Below, one piece after another: positions 23,976-35,166 of a stretch of DNA of 64,000 bases (positions are counted from its first letter, which is position 1; every line of letters begins with the position of its first letter). A program made the position numbers and the translations under genes. Below the pieces are notes generated by a model, which saw only the letters and a list, made by a program, of their open reading frames with translations, searched no databases and was not told the origin of the DNA. The DNA is from Lamellibrachia satsuma (lineage: Eukaryota > Annelida > Polychaeta > Sabellida > Siboglinidae): NCBI GenBank assembly GCA_033239005.1, contig BSQZ01000040.1, positions 5,884,599-5,948,598 of the forward strand. The letters are read 5' to 3'.

Positions 23976-25009
23976 AAAGAGGAAAAGCACCGTTAGTTTG
24001 GTAAAAAAAAGTTATGCTTAATAAATCCAAAAATATAATAAACATTTTTATAAACAGTGTATAAATTGCTTATGAGAAAAATCATTTCAATGCAACATTT
24101 GCTATATTTTAGCATCCCTCTACAGACATGGTGTTCTGTGACTATGATGCCCCATTTAGAAAACTGGTGCCTATGACAGTGACATGATTCTCTCCAGAGC
24201 CTTTTTCTCATGACACACCTATCTCACTGACTGACTTATCTCACGTGTGACGAGGCTGCCATCATTGTTGACCATGACGCTCCACAACTCGATAGTGGAC
24301 AGGAAGGTGGCGGCCACAATCCTGTTACAGTTCTCCTGGCCAGTGTTGAGTACCTTGGCATTGCGGACCACATTATCTATCAAATCCATCAGAAAAGTTA
24401 CATAGATATGTAGATCTCCTTCAATGAAACAGTTCGCACACCCACACTTTGATATTCTGCAAAGGACAACAATCTATCATATGTATCTTTGTTTGGCAAC
24501 ATATGCATTTTCCAAGGTGGTCGTATTCATATAAATGACGTACCCTTCTTGAATACAGCATGCTCATAAAAATAAAATATTCTTTGACAAGAAGGATGTA
24601 CAGTTAAATAATAAATAACATTAAACAAATCAAGCTGGTTACCAAAACAAAAGCCATTACCACTCAGCGCTAATATTGATTTATTAGAACAAATGTATTA
24701 GTTAGTTTCTCAATTTAATGTGACATTTTCCCCTCCCCCACAATTCTTCGTTACACTTTATTGCAATGTCTGTTCCACCCATAATCCAATTAATTTCCAA
24801 GAGAAACATGACTGGCCTGCTTCCAAGGCGATTATGTCTACTTATGACACCAACCTGTGCCAACACACAAAGTGGGGATAGGCAAGAGCGATCTGATTGA
24901 AGTGACCCTTGATATTGTTCACTTTTGGTCCACCAAAATTGTTCCTGGCTGCCGCAGCACCTGTAAAAAGACTTCAAGTAAAGGTATGTTATATATATAT
25001 ATATATAAA

Positions 25010-25300
25010 CAGCACTGTATCCAGTCCTTGGGATTGTTCAACGTGCTTAACAGTTCGCCCTGTGGCTGACCAGTTCATTCCAACACCTTCTGAACTTTTC
25101 TGGGAAGCTTTCAGCAATGATACAATTAATGTGCGAAGATTATTCGTTCACATTTCCACACTCGTCTGTGCCTGGGTACTCATTTATAGATGAGTGAACT
25201 GTGGTAATGTGGTGGAACAAAATTGACAAAGCTTTGGTACGGCAGCAATTGGATATGAACACGGGTTACCTCAGCCGAGTCTGGCGTTCTAACATTGTGT
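25010..25300 (-). repeat. tRNA-derived SINE, spacer copy 1
   Basis: On the minus strand the element starts with a tRNA-like head: GTTAGAACGCCAGACTCGGC and a B-box-like GTTCATATCC; paralogues at 52070 and 59730 keep GTTCAAATCC. It is followed by an unrelated body and ends in GGACTGGATACAGTGCTG beside a short TA repeat. An opposite-orientation tail fragment of the same family lies at about 25580-25730, giving an inverted pair. Confidence 0.65.
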
Positions 25301-28300
25301 GGTAGAAATATAATGAATAAATATTGTTTTCATATTTCGAAGCATAGGCATATTGAAAGAGATGAAACAGTCAAATTTATGAACTTTCTAACTTCTCATG
25401 AGACAAATTCCCAGCAGATGTTTTAGACATAAACATAGACAAATTCCCAGCAGATGTTTTTATTGTGTACACAGCCATTGTCTTAACCAAAACATGTACT
25501 TACATCTATTGATTTGCATCTTTAACAAGGAACAACACTGTTACCTTTTAACCTTTCATGGCTATCGCTTGTCGAGGGAAATCTTCAGAATGGTCTTCGT
25601 GCATTAACTGCAGCATGACTGAGTGCTTCCCAGAGAAGTCGAGATGAAGTTGGAATGAACAGGTGTGGTAGTGGGTGAAGCGTAAAACACTTTGAACAGT
25701 ACAAAGGACTGGATACGACGAACATAATTTTCATGCGTCTCTGTCTGCCTCCCTCCCTGTCTGCTTCCATCCCCGATTACGTATTCCCGACATTACAACA
25801 TGCATGTGTCGATACAATTAGGATAAATGCTTCCCAGAGAAGTTGCGATACATGCTATCCAATGTAAGCGGCTGTCCTTCTCTGCCCACATTTAAATCAC
25901 ATTTACAGCAGAACACTGAACGTACACCAACTGATGCGTACTATTATTTTTTGTGTGTAACCGTGTTGAGAAAATTGCTGTAAACAGAACGATTACGTAT
26001 CCTCAATAGAACAACACGCATGTGTCGATACAACTGGGATACCAGAATAATTGCGACATAGAAATTGCCCTTCTAATTGAGGATTAGAACGTCATTCAGC
26101 GCGTTGACAGGTGTCAAGGCGTGGTGCTGCAAAAGATTGTCTGATGCAAACAGGACAACGCCGTCCGAGCGCATGGACAATGCCTGACGTGGTTCGTTGA
26201 TTACCTCCGCCAGCACAGACAACATACCACAAGGGTTCATTCCTGTTTACCAGCCAGCATGCAGGGAATTCCTGCATTTAGCGTGTCTTATATAGCAATC
26301 CATGCGAAGTTGGTGATTCTTCTTCCAAAAATTGGTATACGGTGTACGGCCTACCATGACTGAAGAATGATAAATTGGAAAAATATGGAGGAGTGTGCAA
26401 GATAGCATTTCGTGTGCTACATCCATGTTGGCGTGCATGTTGTCTGTTTCAACATACGTTGTATATGAATAGCACACGCTGCGTGCTTCCTGTGCTGTTC
26501 TCTCTAAAAGCTGATCTCATCTAGATATTTAGAAATGCATTGCGTTGACAGCCAGTCGGACAAAATTGGTAAAGAAAGAGATGATTCGAGACAGCTACTA
26601 ACAAAAGGTGCATTATAAACAGGGACTTTTTGACCTACCAGAATGCGGAAGGTTTGTGTATAAACATTATTTGGCTTTGTAGCTAAATAATATCTATACT
26701 ACGGAGTACACATGTTTGATATGGTATTAATTCTGGTACATATTTTATTCATTCTACAAACGATTGATCATTTCATATGGAGTTTTGAATAATGTATTGG
26801 GACAGATTACTAATTAGTGACAACTATGTTTTTCTGCTTCTGGTGAAATTCATGACTGTGTATTAGTCGCATGAAAATTTGGCTAGACTGTTGCTGGCAA
26901 GGAGACGAAACACTTTCTAGGCGTTTTGGCTGATTGTTGGCTAACGTAACTGTTATGTGCATTTGTTCAACAAAGTAACGGCGGTGGGAATTGCTAGATG
27001 CAAAGATAATAAACAGACATACCAGTTAACACAACTGTTCGATTATACTATTGCCAATATAATAAACCTTTTCCACTTGGAGTGTGTTGTATTCCTAAGA
27101 CAGGGTTTTGTAGGGTTGTTGATATCAATTACACGGCCAACGTTCTAGTAGACGCCATCTTAGAGTGATCACTTCCGGCGCATGCTCATAATTTTCACCA
27201 CTAGATCTGCATAATTCAATATCAATAACATAGACTAGTAATATTATTTATGCATGTTATACACTTTGCTGCATTACAACATGAACTATGCCATATAAAA
27301 AACATTCTAATTAACTAAATTGTTTACTGAGTATTTGTTATGTCAATTAAATGTGAAGTGAACATGTTTCAAGAGTTCACACCACACATTCATCTAAACA
27401 GGGTGTACATACTATATAAACGGGTAGACGTGTTGTAATAAGTGTTGCAAGCTCAACATATAGGGATTGTCAGTAGTTTGGGTGGAGAACTACATTTTGG
27501 TCCGGGGGCCGACAAATCTCTCCCCTGAGAGCTGCTCGATAAGCAACCATAAGAGACTCGGTGACTGTGGATTGGCCTCTCCACCGACCGATAGGAGGTG
27601 CAACCAAATAGCATATAATGCTAAGTGTCACTCGCGTCATTGGTCTCTTATTTTTTAAACAAAACAACATCAATCATTACATATTCAGATAAAGGTTATT
27701 ATTCGCGTTTCGCATTAGTTGGTCAATCGGCATCAGTTTTATTGTCATCGTAGCAAACGTCTGTCAATCCGTAATCAATTACATGTCAATTATTATGTTG
27801 ATGTTCTTCCTTGCTTTTTAGTAAATCAATGCTTTCATTACATCATTCTACGTCACTCCCAAAGCAAAAAGGCTATATAATATTAGTGTTTTATGGCACT
27901 CCAGCACACATGCAAATTTGTTCTCTTCGAAGAACAGCCAGGTGACACTGTTAAGCTAATGCTTTCCACACGTTTTGATTTTACTCTGCTTCTCTACGTG
28001 CAATCTAAAGTCTGACACATCAGGAAACGTCTTGCAACATATTGTGCAAAATTTACCTCACCAATAATAATAAACTCGGATTTACTTGCATTTAACTTTA
28101 ATGTGGTCTCTGTCATCCCATGAAGATTTTGTGGAGACAATCCCTGAGCTAGTTTTGGAAGTGATTTGTATCTCGTGTAGCCAAAATAGCACAGGTATGT
28201 GATCTATTAGTATACATTTGGTGATCCAAGAAGTTGTGACGTTGGATAACTGAGCCAAGTAGAGTAGCTTAGAGAGCGAAACACCCTGAGGAACATTACG

Positions 28301-29141
28301 TGAAGTAGGGAGGACAGCTGAGAAACAATTCGCTATCTTCATTCTTTTGTATCTATCAATTAACTATTATGAGAACCAGCTCTGTTCCAGATATGCCACA
28401 CCACATTGACACACTTTTAATAAGTTGTCCTGCGGCCAATGGTATCAAATGCAGCAGATAGCTTGAGCAAGGAAATGGTCTCCTTCCATACACTTCCTGG
28501 ATCCACTACCCAGTGCGTAGATCCGCTCAAGTCTGGTCAATAATAGATTTAACACCTACACATGGTTCACTGAATGGTGCAAATTCAGTCAACACTTGAT
28601 CATTTGCTGTGTCGCCAGAACAGTATGCACTGATTGTCCTTAAACACTTCCAGGAGAAACCATGTGGCAATATCTTAATTTTGTTGGACCCCCGACTGCA
28701 ACGTTATTTTTAAAATTATATAATAAGTTATAATATTTGCATACATTAAATGTAACAACGGTAATAATAAATACATTTGTATGTGGGCGTTTTCACGTAC
28801 AGGGAACACTTTTGCCAAAATGAACTTTCCCGCATAGTATTGAAATAATTAATGGTGTAATATTAATTCAGTATAATTACCATACAATTATTTAGGCTGA
28901 GCGGGATTGAGAGACTTTACATGAAACCGCCAACAATCTGTATATCTGGACAGACGTATTTAAAAACAAAGGCGCTAAAATACGATTAGATGGAACGTGA
29001 TACGTCTCTTTCGTGGTTTCATCAACTATAGCAAAAGCAAATTAATTAATGTTCACCTAAATTAGCCAAGGAAGCTCCAGCACATGATCACAGAACAGAA
29101 TAAACTAATGAAATCTAAATCTATTTTCCTCGCTCACTTAC
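25301..29141. repeat. Inter-unit spacer, copy 1
   Basis: Sequence conserved at high identity with 41326-45166 and 59766-63509 and partly with 52113-54509. It contains a SINE tail fragment (about 25580-25730), two direct copies of GACAAATTCCCAGCAGATGT (25403, 25439), the promoter-like cluster at 27151-27190, and a CCAAT-rich block at about 27500-27660 (GACCAATGACG and GGCCAATCCAC on the minus strand). Small ORFs (60-86 codons) recur because the DNA is duplicated; none resembles a known protein. Confidence 0.7.
27151..27190 (-). promoter_or_regulatory. NRF1-ETS-YY1 promoter-like cluster, copy 1 (NRF1 site mutated)
   Basis: On the minus strand, reading downstream: ATGAGCATGCGC (NRF1 palindrome with one change), CCGGAAGTGATC (ETS) and AAGATGGCGTC (YY1). 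In TATA-less promoters YY1 AAGATGGCG often sits at the start site and would direct transcription downward in coordinates, toward the unit B exons at 24960. The two paralogues keep an intact NRF1 palindrome. Confidence 0.5.
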
Positions 29142-30549
29142 CATATGCTTCTGGGAAAATCTCAGCTGATGGATGCACAACAACCAACTCACTTCTTCGT
29201 GGTGATGTCCTACTCACGAGAGATGGAGTCCACAGCTGACCCATTGTGTCTGGAATGATATTAACAGACGTCGTCATTTCATCCTCCCAAAGGCCACTAA
29301 ATGAAGGGGAAAATTTTTCTAAGTTTCTGTTAATGCAGGCCATGTGAATATGGTACAAACACCATTTACAAATATCTTGTTACACATAGGTGTAAGAAAA
29401 CCTGTCTAATTAAACAGCTTCCTTTTCTGTCTGAATCAACCAATGGTTCCATTAAAAAAATATATATAATTCTAACTCGACCAAACATTACATCTATATT
29501 ACACATCTGTTGAATAATAGTGGAATGATAGAATGAACATTTGAAGCAGTGTGCCGACGACCATAAAAGGATGAACATTTGCAGCAGCAAACAATACCCC
29601 AAAAAGCCATCTTGGTTCACCCTGGGTCAATACAGCCACCCGTATACCTGGGGCAGTTCGGTCTACAACTCCTTCCCCGGTGTTTTTAGTTATGTCATGT
29701 ATGATAGCCCTGACAGTACATGGCAAAGTCAGTTTAGGTTGCCAAACCATGGCATTGTGTTCTTTTGACTGTCGAGGACATCAAATATACGTCATGCCTG
29801 GACGATTCTGAACGAACGCAGCAACAAGTTGAATGTTAAACCTCTAACCATGCATTAAATACCGAAATGAGGAGTTATGTACCATATTGGTTCGTCCATA
29901 TAAATATGGACGAAACATTGCCTGAATAATAATATACATACACACATGCAAATATTATGATAGTACACAGGCTATAACAGTTGTCAAGTAAAAATGGAGT
30001 TAGCACATATAACATACCTTCCAGTTCATAAATTGGTGAAATGTTATAAAAGTGTTATATGCACGTATTTCCACAGTGACTGGCTGTGGTAGTGTTTGAA
30101 TGTTTAGTGCATTGTAACATTAAAACAAATGCCTCTTTCCTTTGTTTACATGTGATACAATTCAGAATTAGTAATAAGTTATCCTACTCAATATAACCAT
30201 ATAACCAGAATGCATGTAATTCCAAAAACAATGCCCCGAAAGCGGCGGTGAGCAGAAGAGTTGCACGAGTCATTGTATGTTCGCTGACCCAGTCGCACAA
30301 CCACGGAATTTACGATTCATATAAGTTATCATCTCTCTGATTGTATACCTACCAATATTATCTGGACAATATCTCATTACTAACTCCACGGACAATATTC
30401 CAGAAATACTGTTGATGAGACAATATCTCTTCAGAAATATATCCTGGATATTGTTCTGCTACTGCATTACACACAGAATGTCTGCAAATTGTCCAATTAC
30501 TGAAGTTGATTTTCGGCTGTCTTTGCAGATGAAAGCGTATAACCGAATT

Positions 30550-30769
30550 TATATCATGCCGAGTCTTAATGGCAGAACCCTGAGCTCGTTTGCTAAATGA
30601 AAACGCAAAGAGTAATTGTTGGTAAAGGTCATTTACTAAGTGTACCAACGTAGAATAATACCTTTATATCGATGACATAGCTTAATCGCTAACACATGGT
30701 CATCGAAAAACACAGATAGTAAATAACAAATTAAAATTAGCAAAGGTGGGGGCAGTCATTTGTCCCAAC
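30550..30769 (-). repeat. Ngaro split direct repeat B2 (3' terminal)
   Basis: 220 bases matching B1 at 31236-31455 with one difference (AAATAAC versus AAATGAC). It forms the element's 3' end on the minus strand. Confidence 0.95.
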
Positions 30770-31009
30770 CATAGTAAGTTTACGCACTAAAACCTTCTAC
30801 AAAAAACCCCTATGGGGAAAATTACACTTGAAGGAAAGCGTCAAATCAATTGGTGTTAACCCAAAATAATAATAACATATGCACCAAAGTCTTGTAGAAC
30901 AAACATCAATTAAGATTAATACGAAAAATTGTAAAGATATATACATACATATATGAACAATACAAGGCAGCATGAGAAACAGAGGTGGTAGTCAGGGGAG
31001 GATGGTGGG

Positions 31010-31235
31010 AAGAAAAACTTCCAATCTGCTGTGACATAGGACACGTCTGGCTTTGATAAAATCAGCAGCAGAAAGGGACGAGGTAGTGTAGCCTCGTTAT
31101 GGTTTACGCATCGCGGAATGCGGACCGGTTCACGTGCAGCAACCCGGTACTTTATAACTAATAACAATTTCAATGAATCACATTTTCACCTCACATTATA
31201 CAAATACTATTTTAACATGCGTAAAAATATTCATT
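31010..31235 (-). repeat. Ngaro split direct repeat A2 (internal)
   Basis: 226 bases identical to A1 at 37561-37786. It directly abuts B1 at 31235/31236, reproducing the junction that would form if the two element termini were joined in a circle. A 240-bp unique spacer (30770-31009) separates it from B2. Confidence 0.95.
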
Positions 31236-31455
31236 TATATCATGCCGAGTCTTAATGGCAGAACCCTGAGCTCGTTTGCTAAATGAAAACGCAAAGAGTA
31301 ATTGTTGGTAAAGGTCATTTACTAAGTGTACCAACGTAGAATAATACCTTTATATCGATGACATAGCTTAATCGCTAACACATGGTCATCGAAAAACACA
31401 GATAGTAAATGACAAATTAAAATTAGCAAAGGTGGGGGCAGTCATTTGTCCCAAC
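31236..31455 (-). repeat. Ngaro split direct repeat B1 (internal)
   Basis: 220 bases, partner of B2. Between it and the 217-bp repeats, 31456-31757 is non-coding 3' UTR with no supported gene. Confidence 0.95.
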
Positions 31456-31757
31456 AAGCCTCCAGTAATAGAGGCCCACACCCCACCCCAGGGCTCTGCC
31501 AAAAAATATATTGAATATATTGTACCAAACAGGCCTCAACAATATTGGCATGTTATATATGTATTCAAAACAACAGCACATAAATGAAACACAACAGCAC
31601 ATAAATGAGAACTTCATTATTAATGATCTCGGAAATAAAATATGAACGTGTTGCATATAAAGGAGGCCAGCGATGCTGCAACCTCCATCCCAAACAGCTT
31701 GGACATGTAATGAGTTAGTTGGAATAATGAACAAGATGCCACATAAGTTTGAACTAG

Positions 31758-32590
31758 GCATGCCATATTGGCAAGAAACAAGAATCACAATGCATAAAAT
31801 GAATGCCAGCCATGCTGCATCATCCACTCCAGGCAAAACAATGTAAAATAACTTTAAATGTGACACATTAGGGACTGGTCATTCGTTGTATGGGTATATG
31901 AATAGAACGTTGAAAAAGCTAGCTTGAACTAGGTGCCAGGCTGGGACCGGTCGTGCTCCAGAGGACAGGAGAAAGCATGCCACATTGGCAAGGAAAAAGC
32001 ATCATAATGCATAGAATGAATGCCAGCCATGCTGCATCATCCACCCCAGGCAAAACAATGCAAATCCACTATAAAATGTGATACATTAGGAACTGTTAAT
32101 TCGTTGTATGGGTATGAATAAAACGTTGAAAAAGCTAGCTTGAACTAGGTGCCAGGCTGGGACCGGTCGGGCTCCAGAGAACTGGAGAAAGCATGCCACA
32201 TTGGCAAGGAAAAAGCATCACAATGCATAGAATGAATGCCAGCCATGCTGAATCATCCACACCAGGCAAAACAATGCAAATTCACTTTAAAATGTGACAC
32301 ATTAGGAATTGTTCATTCGTTGTATAAATAGAATAAAATAAAACGTTGAAAAGCTAGCTTGAACTTGGTGCCAGACTGAGACCAGTCGTGCTCCAGAGGA
32401 ATGGAGAAAGCATGCCACATTGGGAAGAAACAAGCATCACAATGCAAAGAATGAATGCCAGCCATGCTGCATCATACACTCCACACAAAACAATGCAGTC
32501 ACCTGAAAATGTGGCACATCAGGGACTGTTCATTCGTAACATGGGTATACGAATATAACTTTTAAAGGCTATAGATTTCCACCTGCCCAT
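31758..32590 (-). repeat. 217-bp tandem repeats in the Ngaro 3' region, overlapping the recombinase 3' end
   Basis: Four copies start at 31758, 31975, 32191 and 32410 (periods 217, 216, 219), each with a GCATGCCA-type start and AATGAATGCCAGCCATGCTG. The copy nearest the coding region contains the last codons and stop of the recombinase ORF (32519), so the array arose by copying the ORF end together with the adjacent UTR. Homologous but non-coding versions of the ORF tail can be seen in the other copies (TTCATTCGTTGTATGGGTAT). Confidence 0.85.
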
Positions 32591-33478
32591 TGACTGGATT
32601 TGCGCTTCACTCATCCCCATATCAGCTGCTGTGGTAGCTGCACCTATTCTGAAACTGTGGGCTTTATATTTACTAGGATCCAAACCTGCCCACTGTAAAG
32701 CTTTACTCAGATATTGACAAAAGAAATTCCTAGATACCGGGGATGCATTCGCAAATGCAAACAGTGGGCCCTTAGACGGGCCACGCACCTTTAAAAACTG
32801 TGAAAGTGAATGCACTGGACAGTATCTATCTTTTGTTGGTAGAATCGATAAGGTAACTGGGCGTCCAGAAGCGTTGTGCTTGAATTGCGACATGACTAAC
32901 AGAATACCTGTATCAGAAATGGACACATCTCCTAACTGTACCACAGAGTCACATTTGTTACGAGAATGCACAGTTATTTCACCTATGCGGAGAAATGCAT
33001 GAAATGCCAACAAAAACATACTTTGCAGCATATGGCGCAAATATGCAGAGGAGACAATAAAGAGGGTTGAATCGACAATTTTGTATAGGACAGCAGGACT
33101 AATCGGAAGACGAGTGTCGGGTTTACCCGACAGTTTCTGAGCTCCTGCTAATAGCTTCTTGATTACAAAATGCTGGGCCGGATCGGGCATACCAGCTAGT
33201 TTGTGAACATATGACAGGGCAGACATGTATGTAAACAATGTCGTCGGAGCATAGTGCTTAGCGTATAACTGTGCTATAAAGGCAGCTAAAACACCAGTCG
33301 GTGCAGGCAAAATAGGGCTAGTTGGAAAATTAGCCTTGCTGAAGTCTGCATAAGATGTTACAGCTCTTCTATAGGCTCGCTTAGTACCCTCTGATAAAGC
33401 TGCATTAAGAAGGTGTACCATTACTGGTGCCAGGGCTGGAGTGATGCAGGAAGTTGGGTTGGCTGTGCTTGGAGCCAT
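32519..33478 (-). CDS. Ngaro tyrosine recombinase (319 aa, intact)
   Basis: Integrates the circular DNA intermediate by strand exchange through a covalent 3'-phosphotyrosine. The start is ATG at 33478, overlapping the end of the RT ORF by 58 bases in another frame. The N-terminal half (about residues 20-120) is an alpha-helical core-binding-like region (GTKRAYRRAVTSYADF). The catalytic half shows R164 in AFLRIGEITV, a candidate K200 in SQFK, H274 and R277 in HSFRIGAATTAADMG, W300 in GRW and the nucleophile Y308 in KSYIR, which is the R-K-H-R-W-Y set of the family. The length is typical of DIRS-order recombinases. The ORF ends inside the 217-bp tandem repeat. No defect is seen. Confidence 0.93.
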   Translation of the reverse strand: MAPSTANPTSCITPALAPVMVHLLNAALSEGTKRAYRRAVTSYADFSKANFPTSPILPAPTGVLAAFIAQLYAKHYAPTTLFTYMSALSYVHKLAGMPDPAQHFVIKKLLAGAQKLSGKPDTRLPISPAVLYKIVDSTLFIVSSAYLRHMLQSMFLLAFHAFLRIGEITVHSRNKCDSVVQLGDVSISDTGILLVMSQFKHNASGRPVTLSILPTKDRYCPVHSLSQFLKVRGPSKGPLFAFANASPVSRNFFCQYLSKALQWAGLDPSKYKAHSFRIGAATTAADMGMSEAQIQSMGRWKSIAFKSYIRIPMLRMNSP

Positions 33479-35166
33479 GGTGCCGTCTGCCGTGCTATTC
33501 CCTCCTGAAACCGTGACAGTTTATCGGCAATGATATTAGTCTTCCCTGGTATATGTTTGGCCTTAAAATAGACATTAAATTTCATGGAGGCCACGACCAA
33601 CCTTCTGATCAAACGCATAAGGTGAGAATTCTTCGCTGACTGCTTATTGATCACTTCTACCACTGCTTGATTATCAGTAAGGAATAAGACTGAATGGTTT
33701 GCCATATACCTCCCCCAAAACTCCAATGCTGCTACAATAGGATACAATTCCAGCACTGCAATGTTGTAATCTTGCCAAATAATAGGAAATACACCATTAA
33801 ACCATCGTGAACCAAAAACTGCGGCAAATCCCTGAGTAGATGCAGCATCTGTGTACAGCTTAATGGATTCTGAAGAAATCCATTTACTGTTGATAAGCAT
33901 TGTCACGCCATTGTAAGAAGACAGAAAGCAATGCCATGCGGCTAAGTCGGCACGGGCTTCCCTGTTCAACCTGACATGGTGGCTAGGTTTAGAAATACCA
34001 ATGGTAAGGTTAATGAGGCGGCGAAGAAAGGCTCTCCCAGGTGATATTACTCTGCAGGCAAAATTTAGCAGACCAATGACAGATTGCAGTTGCCGCAATG
34101 AAATAGAGCGGCATTTACGTATGCCCTCAATTGCTGACTGCATCTTCTTTACCTTATCACCAGGAAGACGCGCCTCCCATTTGACAGTGTCAAGCTCAAT
34201 GCCATGTACAGTAATGCATGTAGATGGCCGACACGTCTTCTGATGTTTTATAGGAATTGATAGTTCCTCAGCAAGGACAATGAATTTGTTGAGATCATGG
34301 AAGCATGTCAATGAATTGGGAGGACCAATGAAAATGAAATCGTCCAAAATATGTGAAACGGCCAAGGCGCCACGGGTCTGTACTATCCATTGTAGTGCAC
34401 AGGACAACCTTTCAAAGATACGACACGATTCAGCACAGCCCATGGGCAGACATCTGTCATAGTAAAATTGTGACTTCCAGGTGAAACCAAATAGATGATA
34501 GCACGATGGGTGAATGGGGATGATACGAAATGCATCCTCAATGTCAGTCTTACCGATTAATGCTCCCCGACCCAAGTGACTAACCAGGGAAATAACATGG
34601 TCTAAAGTCTCATAGTGTACCATGGTGAATTCCTTTGGAATATATTCATTAACAGAGCTTCCCACAGGATATGAGAGGTCATGGATAATACGGAATTCAT
34701 TTGGTTCTTTCTTGGGCACCACACCAAGTGGGGATGATTGATAATTATGAAATGGTGGTGCAACGAAAGGACCAGCTATGCGTCCCATGTGAAGTTCTTT
34801 CGACAGCTTCCTTTCTACTATGTCTGTATGATGTGATATTGATGGGTGGTTATAAGAGAAGCGTAGAGAAGGGGTTCCATGGTAGTTAATCCTGAATCCT
34901 TTTCTAAAACCGTCAAGGAGAAAAGCAGCTTCTGTTTGATCATAGCCGATCAATGCTTGCTGTAACGCATCAGGGTTTATTGGGGTTGGGAGTGTTACGT
35001 TGGCGACAAGAACTGGCAGGATGGGGGGCTTGGCACTTTGAGCACACATGCTTGTAACGGCATGGTCTGGATGTGCATTTGTTGTTGCGCTGGTACATCC
35101 AGCAGTAACCGGCTGGAAAGGGCTGGGAGGGACGTGTTGGTTTGTTGGGAATAGTGGCTGGAGCAC
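33421..35166 (-). CDS. Ngaro reverse transcriptase-RNase H (about 581 aa open frame)
   Basis: Copies element RNA into DNA. RT blocks are RIAGPFVAPP and GVVPKKEPNEFRIIHDLS (fingers), GKTDIEDAFR with catalytic D208, CLPMGCAESCRIFE, and HILDDF at 272-277, where the usual YxDD is ILDD with D275/D276. RNase H follows with D440 (LYTDAAS), E473 (VLELYPIVAALEFWG), D498 (LTDNQA) and D548 (IIADKLSRF). The frame is +1 relative to Gag and overlaps it by 197 bases, so expression probably needs frameshifting, internal initiation or splicing. The first codon of the open frame is GTG; the first ATG is at 35049, so the true start is uncertain. It shares 58 bases with the recombinase ORF. No nonsense codon is seen. 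Confidence 0.93.
   Translation of the reverse strand: MLQPLFPTNQHVPPSPFQPVTAGCTSATTNAHPDHAVTSMCAQSAKPPILPVLVANVTLPTPINPDALQQALIGYDQTEAAFLLDGFRKGFRINYHGTPSLRFSYNHPSISHHTDIVERKLSKELHMGRIAGPFVAPPFHNYQSSPLGVVPKKEPNEFRIIHDLSYPVGSSVNEYIPKEFTMVHYETLDHVISLVSHLGRGALIGKTDIEDAFRIIPIHPSCYHLFGFTWKSQFYYDRCLPMGCAESCRIFERLSCALQWIVQTRGALAVSHILDDFIFIGPPNSLTCFHDLNKFIVLAEELSIPIKHQKTCRPSTCITVHGIELDTVKWEARLPGDKVKKMQSAIEGIRKCRSISLRQLQSVIGLLNFACRVISPGRAFLRRLINLTIGISKPSHHVRLNREARADLAAWHCFLSSYNGVTMLINSKWISSESIKLYTDAASTQGFAAVFGSRWFNGVFPIIWQDYNIAVLELYPIVAALEFWGRYMANHSVLFLTDNQAVVEVINKQSAKNSHLMRLIRRLVVASMKFNVYFKAKHIPGKTNIIADKLSRFQEGIARQTAPWLQAQPTQLPASLQPWHQ

Larger units (their letters stand above)
18660..24960 (-). pseudogene. 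KCTD3-like: KCTD3/SHKBP1-like pseudogene unit B (most complete exon set)
   Basis: Minus-strand exons in protein order. 24855-24960: NNIKGHFNQIALAYPHFVC. 24245 to about 24387: RNAKVLNTGQENCNR, IELWSVMV. 22684-23058: KVGVWHSAAQNWQ, amplified. 21094-21175: KFPLRMKDTYHSRDSVTTLS. 20730-20900: [41 protein letters not shown]. 20272-20425: CSEYNHVHTWNVT, then TGA. Splice phases agree across 21094/20900 and 20730/20425. Order and spacing match KCTD3/SHKBP1, whose WD-like repeats mediate partner binding. No BTB exon was found upstream. Two more exon-like blocks with GT donors (19900-20063 and 18660-18845, the latter reading RWEDEITTSVYIIPDVMGQR) are conserved between units but I cannot assign them. Besides the shared TGA, this copy has a second TGA three codons later. 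An antisense LINE fills the intron at 23060-23975. Confidence 0.75.

Noticed and set aside
24857..25069. + strand ORF reading IGKSDLIEVTLDIVHFWS
   Set aside because: It is the shadow of the minus-strand KCTD3-like exon, whose splice sites and homology favour the minus strand.
29499..29768. Open frames on both strands at the 29.5-29.8 kb block and its copies at 19.1, 45.6 and 55.0 kb
   Set aside because: Conserved only because the unit is duplicated; no motif, splice signals or homology could be assigned with confidence.
31423..31866. 147-codon minus-strand ORF in the Ngaro 3' region
   Set aside because: It spans the 3' UTR and the 217-bp tandem repeats and enters B1. No domain is recognised and the RT and recombinase are already accounted for.
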